The notes beneath the pieces are model-generated. The model worked only from the letters and a program-made list of their open reading frames with translations, was not told the origin of the DNA and did not search any database. From Rhizoctonia solani (taxonomy: Eukaryota; Basidiomycota; Agaricomycetes; Cantharellales; Ceratobasidiaceae): 64,000 bases of DNA. The translations under genes and the position numbers were made by a program. Positions 1 to 11,000 of the stretch are shown in pieces. How positions within the stretch are numbered: the first letter of the stretch is position 1; every line of letters begins with the position of its first letter. Where the stretch lies: contig NC_057385.1 in NCBI RefSeq assembly GCF_016906535.1, positions 310,001 through 374,000 of the forward strand, given 5' to 3'.

Positions 1-2068
1 TTGCGATGTTGGCCCCGATTACCTAGACCAAGAGGCGTACAAGCAATGTTGTGGTAGTCTGGAGGGCATCCTTGGAAGCTGCTTCTAAATCGGTATGTGT
101 CTGGCCCAGGCCTCTTCAACGTGTGTGTGAATGTATTGCTGAGGCTCCGTTTATGTCTGACATTGGCCAATACATAGTCACCATTTTTGTTATGTGATTG
201 GTATCCTGGCTCCAAACGTTCGGCGGCTTGTGATTAATTGGATAAATGAATCAATAGTTTTCATAGAAATCGCTCAAATTTGCCATGCCTCGCTTTTCAT
301 GGCAAGCGGCGTATGTTGGTTGTGTGCCATTTAAAGGCCCAGGAAGCACTGCACTTGGTACAGGGAGTCTGGAGGTCAATACACAAAACCGCTCAGACCG
401 GGGTCAGATCCTTGAAAAGGTGGCACCTGGCAGTAAGCCACGGCCACTATGAAAGTGGGTGTATGCGCTTATCCGACCGATTGAAAATATAAATATCACT
501 GGCTACGCAATAGTGATGAAGTCATGGGAAGCCGTCGAATTGAATAGTTGCATCATAGGTGTTGAGATCGGCGTAGACGTGTTGTTGTAATTGTTATGGA
601 TATGTCTACTTTTGGAAATGAACATAGCGGTCGTCCTATGGTGTAGCGCTAGGAAACATACAAAGAATTTGATTTACAGCAGCAATAGATTTCGCTAATT
701 TGGTGTATTCCCATTGATATCAGCTATATAGCCAGAGTTCTAACTATTGGGATGTTGCGGACTTGGATGAATCTGGAGTGATAAATGAGGCATAAAAGAC
801 CATGACCGAATGCGAGCGGCTCAGTCAACGAGAATGTGTTGGGAATGTTTCAATATGCAGTATGCAGATTAAGAACCAGGAAGGCACGAGTAAACGACTC
901 TTGGTCGCAAAGTAGCTGAATTGTCTAATGGGTCTCCATTGACCGTGGCGGAGATGAGTGCCCGGAGTGATCACCACTCGCGTGATACCACAGAATCCTG
1001 TTCAACAAGTTTAAGAAGTGCAAGAAAGTAACTAGCACTTTCAGATTTTCACGTTACGAAGTAGATTGATGTTCATACATTATTTGTTTGCAGTAGCTTT
1101 TGAATAAGCAACTGGACGGTATATGCATGGTTTTATGTAGCTAATAGTACAGAGGAATTCAGTAAATGCGATTCCACAACAAAAATAATCAGATGATACA
1201 GAACTGTAGCCAGGAATGATCCAAAAAAGTCGGCTGTTGTCGTATTTTCGCACATGAGTTTATGTAAAATTATTCGCAGCGTAGTTATTCACCCTACTGC
1301 TGGCCCCAGGTTGGTAATACTCCTTATGGTGAATTTGCCCATATGCACATGAGCCAATAATTTCCTCTTCGTCGTCTTTACCCCCTTCTGCCATGTAACA
1401 TAGGAAAAGAACATATCCAACGTTGTCATTCGTATCTACAGTTGAAGGATATGTTTTCTTTACGCATCTTGCTGATATAAGGTGATTCGATATCGCCGGG
1501 CTCGTGTCTGAAGATTGTGTGTTGTACATCGTAGCCTACGTAGACGCACGACCGGGGACTTGGCAGATGCATCGGGGCGAGTCACGTGTACCCTTTCGGT
1601 CTGCTGCAAGTCTGTACGTCGTTTTTGTCTTCCTTCTTCCTTCTTCCTTCTTTCTCCATTCTCACCTTGCCCGCTTCGCAGTCTCAGTTATAGGCCCGTA
1701 TTATTATTCCAGGTATATGTACTCGTTTTTCTCGCCTATCACACCACTCGCTGAGCATAGCTTGGGCCATCCGTCTCCACCTTTGCCGCTTCGTGGCTGC
1801 TGGGCTTTCCCACTATGTATTCTCATCTTAATCGGTGTCCATAATTTCGAATGCATCTTCTGTTATATTGAATTCATTTATTACGCCTATCACTCCACGA
1901 GCTTGGCTAGCTAAGACCTCAATTTCACTTGCCACTTTGGGAGATGTACATGTGAAGAACAGTAGTACAGCCACGCCACATTTCTTTTGCCGACGACCAC
2001 TTTGCACCCATAGCCCTGCTCCAGAGCACAGACTTACAGCGCAGATCATATCATCCGACTCTTTGGCC
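1..2068. other. Upstream flank of first NLR-like gene, no gene recognised
   Basis: Only short frames without family resemblance occur here. A pyrimidine-rich tract lies at about 1625-1670. Pieces near 1345-1365 and 1928-1947 resemble pieces near 16850-16870 and 17064-17080, at matching distances before the second NACHT-WD40 copy, so part of this stretch is a duplicated promoter region. The last shared motif reads TTGCCACTTTG in both. Confidence 0.5.
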
Positions 2069-5000
2069 ATGAAAGTCGGACAGCTTAGGCATTGGATTAC
2101 CGGTAGGTAGGTGTAAGTCAGATGAGCGACTAGGTTGTCGGACCTTAAGCTTAAGACGCTGGCAGTCCAAAAGTCACTCGAATTGGGGGGAGCCTGGATA
2201 CAATCGGCCCGGCCTTATAAGGCGCGGGGTACAAACATGTATATACAGAGAATCCATCCAGTCCCCTCCCAATGTCCGTTCGTTCGTTCGTTCGGTGGCG
2301 GTGCCGGCGCTAGGCGCCGGGCAGCCGTTACCTAACACTCGCCCTCCCGAGCTACAACGGGGCTCGCCTCCTCGCCTCCGCCTGCCTCCTCGGTAGTGTT
2401 CGTGTCTCCGGTGTGATTGGCCGTCATCTCGATGTCCTGATCTTCTTTTCCCGCTCCGCCCCCTGTCCCTGCTCCTCCTACTGCTCCTTGGCTTCCGACC
2501 TTTGCGTTAGTAACGGTAACAGCCGGCAGTGTGTGAAGTACGTTCGCGCCATTCGTTACTCCTCCCGGGGCATCGATCGAGTTGAGCATGGCTACTTGTG
2601 CTGCGATCTTGGGGTCCCTTGTCGTGCTCATTCGTATGTCCTGTCTCGCTGTGTCGCTAGTTGTCGCCGTGAGAGCCGGGGAGTGCGCGCGGGGTGTGCC
2701 GGTCATGGACATGGCGTCACCCCATGTCGTAGCCTGGGGAGCGAACGGGTAGCCGCTTGTGTTGGGTAGCGCCGAGCCGACCACGGTCATGTCGAGTGCG
2801 TCCGGGTGGCTAAATGCGTTCGCCACGGCCTGTGCTTGTAGTTGATCCATGTACTGGCTCATGGCGGGTGTCGCGTGTTCCTCGGCGCGTGTTTTCATCC
2901 CTTGTCTTGGACCTGCGTACGGCTTGCTTCCAGACTTCGGTCCTCGGTCTCCCCAGCTTCGTTTCCAGTACTTCGACTTCGGTTTGCCGTACGGGTATGG
3001 GCCCGGATTGGGCATATGGGCGCCGCTGTGACGGTAGATCGGTTGTGGTGTGGGCGTTGCCATCGGCGGTCCGTATGGGTTCATCGGGTAAGCAGTGGGG
3101 TAGGCACCGAATAGGAAGTTCGGGTTGTTGTGGACGGCGAAGTACGGGTTTGTGCTGTGGTGAGTCAGCGCCGCTTCCCTAGAATTTTCCCTGATCCTAC
3201 AAAACATGCCGTAGACGACAGCGTGTTCGCCCGGTTCGAATCGCTCGCCGGCCTTGATGACTCGATCGAACTCGGCAAACGTTGCGAGTTGTGCGGGGGA
3301 GAAAACGCCGTCTATAGCTATGCTAGCGCTAGAGTGGTTCATGGTCGACAGTGGGCGTGATGGTTGGTCAGTGGGAGCTCCTCCCGTTCTCGTTTTCTCT
3401 CCGTGTGTTTTATGCGCCGCTCGTCCGAAATTTTGGCCCAAATTTTTTGTTGCCTGCGTGTCTTGTTGCGCATATATCCTCAGGCCGTACGCCATAATTG
3501 AGTCAGCGCGTACCGTTTCAGGTTCATTGGCAATCGGTGTGCTTCTATCGATCTCCCCATATGGTAGCTCACTTATCTTCTCTATTCCGAGGGCCTCGAA
3601 ATAGTCCTCTAATGCGCTCAGGTGTTTGACGTTGCTGTACGGCTCCCATGTCCTGTCCCCCGTTTTCCAACGGATTTCGAACTCGGTCTCCGGTCCCTTG
3701 CCTTGGTGTCCCAATATCCTTTCGACCTGCCATTCCTCCGTGTCCTCGCCCAGGAGCGACACTTGTGCGAAGGTTCGTCCCGGGAATCGCCGGTCGTCGA
3801 GTGGTACGTGCTTCCTCAATAATGACGCGTGGAACACCGGGTGGATCCCCCGGGCTTTCAGGTCAGCCGGTAGTTCAATTTCGTATGTTGTTCCTTCCAC
3901 GACTACCTTTGATATTGTGTACGGGCCTATGTACCTTGGGGTCAGTTTCCGTGACCGTCCCTTAGGGATCGATATGTTCTTCGTGCTAATGTATGCAAGT
4001 TGCCCCACTTTGAACGGGGCCGGCAGACGGTGCTTGTTTGCCTGGTGAGTGCTCGCTACGCGAGCCTCAAGTATGGCGTCGTGTGCCGCAAGCAGGCCGT
4101 CCTTGATGCGCTGTAGGGTGACTCTCACTCCTGGGTATGGCGACTCGCCCCTCCAGATCATTGGACGCGGGGTCAAACCGTAGTTCAGGTAGAACGGGGA
4201 TAGTCCGGTTGCCTCGGCTCTTGCTTGGTTGATCGCGAATTCAATTCCGGGTAATTTCTTGGCCCAGTTCTTTTGTGCGCCGTCAATGCAAACGCGTAGC
4301 AGACTGACCCAAGTTCTGTTTGCCCGTTCGACGGTTCCGTCGCTTTGTGGGTGGTAGGCAGACGACATTCTCAGCGATGTACCGGTCATTTCATGTAGTC
4401 CCGTCCATAGCTGTGATGTAAATAGGGAGTCCCGGTCACTCACTATGGCCTCGGGCATACCGTGCAATTTGTATACGTAGTCGAACAGTAGTTCGGCCAG
4501 GTCTCTGGCCTTGTAGGTCTGTCGCATAGGCATCAGATGTGTCATCATCGTTAGTAGGTCGACCACCACGCCGACCATGTCAAACTCGGCGTCGCGGTTC
4601 TTTGACAGGGGTAATGGTCCCACCATATCGAAACCAATCACCTGCCAGGGTCGTGTAGGAACTGTCAGCGGCATCAACTTGCCGTACGGTGCCGTCGTCT
4701 TGGTCTTTGCGGCCGCGCACTCAACGCATGACGTGCAGAAGTCTTGAACATCCTTGTGCATTCCTTTCCACCATACTGATTCGCGCATGTATGCGTACGT
4801 TTTCTTGTGCCCTAAGTGTGCGAGAGACAAATGTGCGTGGTCAATTATGCGCTCCCGTAGTTTTCTTTCTCCCGTTCTCACGTCAGGTATGCACAGCAGT
4901 TTCCGTTCCCGGTCATTCAGCAATATCAAGTCGTGCGTATTTTCAAACTTTGGGAAGCTGGACGGGTCCCTCAGGATCAGCGAGAAGAAGTTGTCCTCCC

Positions 5001-8000
5001 CGTATTTTCCCCGTACTAGCTCTTCGACGTCTAGCTCAATCATTGCTTTTGCAAACGCTCCATATGAGGGTCCTTCGTCGCCGCTGGTATCCTCCCTCTC
5101 AGCTGTCGGCTGTTCTCCCGCCTGTTCTGGCTGGTTCAGTGTCCCGGTCGCGACCTCAGGCTGTTGTTGCTTTTTGCTCTCGGTGTTTTCTGCCGTTCTG
5201 TTTGTCTTTCCGGCTTTCTTTGTGCTCGTGCGCTTCTCAGCTCCTGACTGGTCGAGCCTTGTGGGCGCCCTTCTGGCCCTTGTTGACCGCCTGAGTACTG
5301 GTGCATGTATGTCGACGAATTCCCCGGCCCCAACTGCGGCTTCTGGGCCGGCTTCGACTGGTTGTGTGATCACGCTGGCGGCAACTCCTACGGCTTCTGT
5401 CTCTTCTTCGGTGTCGACGTCGCTGACATATTCCGACCCAGCCCTCTGGACGCCTTTATGTTCGTTCGAGTATATGCGCGACAGGGCGTCGGCAAACGTA
5501 TTTGTTTCGCCTGGTATGTACTCAATCTCAAAGTCAAACTGACTAAGTGTATCAAACCATCTGGCCTGTCTAGGGGACGTTCCTTTCTGGGACATCAGGA
5601 AGGTGAGCCCTCGATGATCGGTCTTGACGGTGAACCTGACACCATGAAGCAAATTCTTGAACCGCTTCAGTGACTCCACAATTGCTAGTAGCTCCTGCTC
5701 GTGTACTGGGTAGTTCTGCTGTGCCGGTTTGAGCTTTCCCGACCAGAACGCGGCGATTCTTGCAGACTCCAAAGTCTTCCCTTGGCAGACAAACCCGCTG
5801 GCGCCTGTGAAGCTTGCATCGGTCACCAGGTAAATTGGATCGGCGTCCGGTGAGTAGTTCAGTGCCACCCGGTGATGCGCCCTCCATTTGCTCACAATAT
5901 CCTTGACCTCCTGGAATGCCCTTTGGTCTGACGGGCCCCAATACCAGGGAGTTTGCGTTGTTCGTTTGCTCAGCATGCCCATCGGGATCCGAATCCCCGG
6001 GCAATTTGGTGCCAGGTATCCAACAGCACCAATGAAGCTCATCAGTAAGTCCTTATTCGTTGGTGTCTTCCATTTCTCAATGCTATCGACCTTGTCCGGG
6101 TCCATGCGTATCCCGTCTCTGTCAATTACATGACCAAGTATTCGGAGCTCGTCGGCGAAAAACTGCATCTTGCCCGGCGACAGGTATAGCTTTTGTTCGC
6201 GAAGAACGTCTAGCACCTTCTCGATGTGCTCCACGTGTTCATGTATTGTGTCCGAGAATATAGCTATATCGTCTAAGTACACGTGCATGAATTTCCCGAC
6301 GTATTTGCCGAATATTGCTTGCATCAATGTTTGGTAAGTTGCCCCCGCGTTACAGTCGCCCTGTTGCATTACCATGCTTTCCATAGTGCCGCTTGGCGAC
6401 ACGAATACTGTGTGCTTAACGTCGTCGGGCTCGACTCTGATTTGCTCGTATGCGTCTTTCCCATCTAGCAGTGACCGGTACGGATGTCTTAGCACGTCAT
6501 TGAGTATGTCGTCGATCTCCGGGAGCGGTGAGGATAACTTCCGCGTGTTCGCGTTCCGCTCGCGTAGGTCAAAAACCGTTCGTAGGGCTGTCTTCCCATC
6601 CTTGCTCCGCTTTGGAATACAGAGCATTGGCGTGGCGTTCGTTCCGGTGCTGTGTCTCCACCGCCCGGTGTTCGTGTAGTTCTTGTGCTTCTCAATCCAG
6701 AGCGGCCTCAATGCCTCGGCCACTCGTGAGCCCCGCCTGCTATATTGTTTGGACTCGTCGATGATGGGGATTCGGTGATTGATTATTCTCATGGGCGGCA
6801 GGCTTGTTTCACCGGCCGTTTTGCACAGGTCCTCGGCTTTTTCGCGCATCTCCTCACGCAACGCTTCGAGGTTCTCCTCGAGTATCTCAGCGGCCGCCGA
6901 CCTTACAACTACCGTGTTGTTTCCAGGCTTAAGCGGGATGGGCGTGACGCTTCCAATTGCAATGCCCGGCGGGCTCACCCGGATCGTTACTTGATGTTCC
7001 TGTAAAAACGTCATGCCTAATACTAGGTCATAGCTGTCGATGTTTGCGATGTCGAACGTTCGCTGCGACCTAATGCCTTGGTACTGTAGCTCTACCGTTG
7101 TACAATAATTGATTGAGCTCTTGGAACCCGTTACTGCCATCTGTAAGCACAGTGGGGTCCCCAGTTTCGACTTCGGAAGTTTCAGCTGCTCTGCGAGCGT
7201 GCTCGACATTAAGTCCGCCTGTGAGCCCGTGTCCAGCATCGCGTTAGCCGTCTTGCCGTTGATCAGCACTTCAACCACGATCGTTTTCGGCACTACGCGT
7301 GATACGTCTCTCACTACTGATGCGTTTCGCTCGATTGCTTTCGTCGTCTGAGCCTTTACGATCTTTGTAGTTTTCACCTTTGCTGCGTTGCATTCCAGCC
7401 GGACTACCGCACTTGCAAGGTCATCCATGGCTTTTAGTCTGAGCGCGGAGCTTGAGATCTTTGGTCGCTTAGCCTGGTTTTTCTTCGGGCAGTCACGACT
7501 CCTGTGCCCGGCTACTCCGCACGTGTAGCAGCGACCTTCGGCCCGGTGTTGCTCCTTTTCTTCGGGCGATAGTCTCCTCTCCGCTCCCTGTGTTGCTGAC
7601 TCGGACTTTGAGCCCTGGACTGGCCTCGCGCTCTTTTCGGATCTTTCGCTCTTGCTCTCAATGCCCCTTTCTTTTGGTCTATTCGTCCTTGTCTCCCTCC
7701 TGTCCTCGCCCGCTTGTTCAGCTGGCCTGGACCTGGTTCTCGAATTGCGTGCTCGGTCAGGTCTGGGCAGTTGCGATGTGGTGTAGTCGGTCTTTGATTT
7801 CTTAGACTCCTCTGTTATCATCTCGTGTGCCCGCTCGTAGCGTAGCGCTTTTTTTATCATCTTCGAGAGCGAGCTGTCTTCCGGGTTATGTCCGTCCTCT
7901 GCCCATTTCAAGCGTATGTACTGGTGTACTCCTTCCCACAATCTCTGTCGTACCTCGCGTTCAGAGAGGTCCCCTAGCCTTCTCTCGTACAGCCGTAGTT

Positions 8001-11000
8001 CGCGCATGAACGCTTTTACCGAGCGTTTACCCTGTATCGCTTTCTGGAATCGTCCTCGCAAGGTTTGCTTGTAGTTATACGGAAAGAAGTTCTCAAATAA
8101 TTCCTGATACAACTTTCGCATGGACCTATACCCTCTGAGGTTTGTGGCCACCTCGTGCATATACCAGCTTGCGGCTGGACCCGACATAAAGTTACCCACG
8201 CGTCTGGTCGCGTCCGACCCCTTGTACCCAGTGTCGTGTAAGTACAGGTCTGTCTCAAATACCCACTGTTCAAATACGTCAAAGTTTGCCGTCCCATTGT
8301 ATGATCTGGGCTTGATTGCCTTGTCGCGGGATTCTTTCTGCTTCTTCATCTCACGTATTAATTTTTTGTATTTTCGTAGGGTCTTTTTCTGTGACTCCTT
8401 TTGACGCTTGCGACGGCGTCGCGCGGCTCTGCCCGAGTCGGAGTCACTGGTGTTGTTCTCTGATGGGCTGGACGAGCTAGACGAGCTAGACGAGCTAGAC
8501 GAGCTGGACGAGCTTTCGGAATCAGACGAGCCTGAGCCTGAATGGTCTTCTGACGATGAGCCTGAGGATTGGCTTGGAGGTTCTGGGCGTCCCTTGTGTC
8601 TCTTGCCCTTGTGTCTATTGCTTTTCCTCTTCGAGTCTCTATCCTCTCCTCTGGCTTTCCTTGTTTCCTTGGTTCTCCCAGCTGCGTCGTCGCTAGATAC
8701 TTCGATCTCTTCGGTTTCTGACGATTCCCGCATGGTGTGGTTCTTGGCTAGGTATCCTCCGAGGTACTTCGGGGTCTCAGATCGTCTTTCATGCTCCCTT
8801 TCTGTTTTATCCGCCTTGCGTTTCGACACACTCACGTCTGCTATTGCCACGCCCTTAGACTTGAGTGTGTCCTTGGGCTTGCTCTTATGGCCTTCCGCGC
8901 GTTTTGGCGTCTTCGCCTCTCCCTGTCTCGCTTTTGTTGATGGCTTGGGGTTTTCATGACTATCCACGCCACTCTTTGGCTCTGGCTCCGACTTTGTTCC
9001 TGTCTCGCCAGCGCCTTCGTCGTCCGCCTCGGCATCGGTGGCCCCGTCCTGCTGGTCTAGTACCTCTTGGTGTGGTCGTTGTTTCTCCAGCGGTTCCTTT
9101 GCTGTCCCCTTGTCCTTACGCTCACGTCTGACCTGGTTGATGTCGACTTCTGGCCATTTTCCTTTTTCCCAGAACGATGGGCCCACCGCCTCCTGATCGT
9201 CGCTCTCAATTTCTACAGCTACCGCATTTACTCGTACTGATTTTGGTTGTTTCGGTCTGGGATGCGGCGTCGAGCTCAGTGGTGCCGGTGCGCGCCCTCC
9301 GTTTGGTGTGGTCTCTTCTTCGCCGTCTGATTGGTCACTGAATCGTCGAATGATCTCCTCGAAGTCCGCCGTGGCACTGCGGCCGGGTTCCTCCCACTCA
9401 AATGCGTGGTTTAGTTGGGGTCGTCTGTCAGTTCTTGGCTTATCGCCGAGCTGTGACACTACTTCCATCCAGTAGTTGTCTTCCTCGCGCTTGATGTCTT
9501 CCTCGTGCCTCAGGTGCTCCCTTACCACCATTTTATGACGTTCTGCTTGCTCACGTTGCCGCGACTGTTTCTGGCTTCTTCTGCCCTCTGTCACACTTTC
9601 TCTCTCGGGGTCTCCGTCAGTTTCCCCCCTCTTCGTTAGTGGCGGGTCCTCTGCGTCGTTTTCACACTCGATCAGCAGCGAATTGCGGGGGAAAAATTTA
9701 GACTTCATTTCTATGGAAGGGGCTGGTGTATTGTACTCGCGGGTACGGTTTCTGCTCATGGACCAGTGGCCCTGCGCCGTCACATATTCCTCACGCGACG
9801 GCGAGGGCGTTGCCGACAGCAAGCCTTCACGGCCTTCTATTACGCCCTCCTGACCCGCGCCTGAGTTCTTCTCCGGTTCGGCTGTCGGTTCGGGCCGCGG
9901 TTCCGTCCCCGCTTCATGTACCATGTGTTGTGCTCTCGGGTACCCACCCGGCATCCCGGCCGATGCTTCGGTAATATTCCCCGTCGCGGAATGGCCGGTT
10001 TCAGCCGCGTGGTTCATCACAGGCAGCGACGGCGCGTCCCTCCCTACGCCAGTTTTGGGCCTCCCAACGGCCTCTATTGGCCCGTTGGCATGTCCTGCGT
10101 CTGTAGACGGCTTACGGGCATCAATCACCTGATCGGGCTTGGGAGCGCCCTCGATAACAGGTGCTCCGGGCTTCTCGTAGCCCTCGGAGACTTGTGTCGT
10201 GGCTCCGGGCAACTCTAGTCCCTCGGAGTCTGTGGGAATCACTCCGGGCAACTCAAGGCCCTCGGAGATTTGGGACTCACCTGGTTCGGCCCCTCCGGCC
10301 TCGCCGTCGTCCCTTTTAGGATCGTTTGTCCCGACCGCTGCTGGGTGTGGGAACGTCATCGAGGTTAGTGCGAGAAGCGGCAGTTCTTCCTCTTGCACTT
10401 GGTGGGGCATGGGGAGCCGCGCGGGCCGTGGGGAGACCGTCGGTGTGGTCGACTTCGCCATCATCCCTGGTGCCAGCAGTCCTTCCCCTTCGTGTGCGAC
10501 CGGTTCGGTCGGTCTATCCAGACGCCTGTGTAAGCCGTATGTGGTACCTCGGCGCGTCTTGGACATCGTTTTTTAGCTAGCTGTGTCAATGGGTAAAGAT
10601 GAATAAAAGTGAAAAATTTTGGGAAAGTTGAGACTCAGATATATTTTTGATCGCAGCGATGGCCAGTCGCTGCGGGTTTTGTAGATTTTATGTTGATTGA
10701 TTCAAGTTAGGAAAAAAAAGGAAAAAAATATGTATAATTCTTTTTTTGAGTATGTCGGCGACGGTGCTGGATGCGGTGTCGGAGACAAATTTGTTCGGGT
10801 TTCGATTGTTGTATGCGTCGTTCTTCGAGTGCGAAGAAAGACTTGCCAAAAAGTGTAAGTCAGATGAGCGACTAGGTTGTCGGACCTTAAGCTTAAGACG
10901 CTGGCAGTCCAAAAGTCACTCGAATTGGGGGGAGCCTGGATACAATCGGCCCGGCCTTATAAGGCGCGGGGTACAAACATGTATATACAGAGAATCCATC

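Noticed and set aside
1504..1914. Plus-strand frame of 136 codons
   Set aside because: Mostly translation of a CT-rich tract; no family and no splice context.
2289..2305. TTCG repeats in the LTR and PQQTGF-coding repeats at 40760-40950 as a possible CRISPR-like array
   Set aside because: Contiguous simple or coding repeats without unique spacers, in a eukaryote.
4689..5542. Plus-strand frames of about 200-260 codons inside the retroelement
   Set aside because: Antisense to the pol region, which has clear catalytic motifs; Ser/Leu-rich shadow translation.
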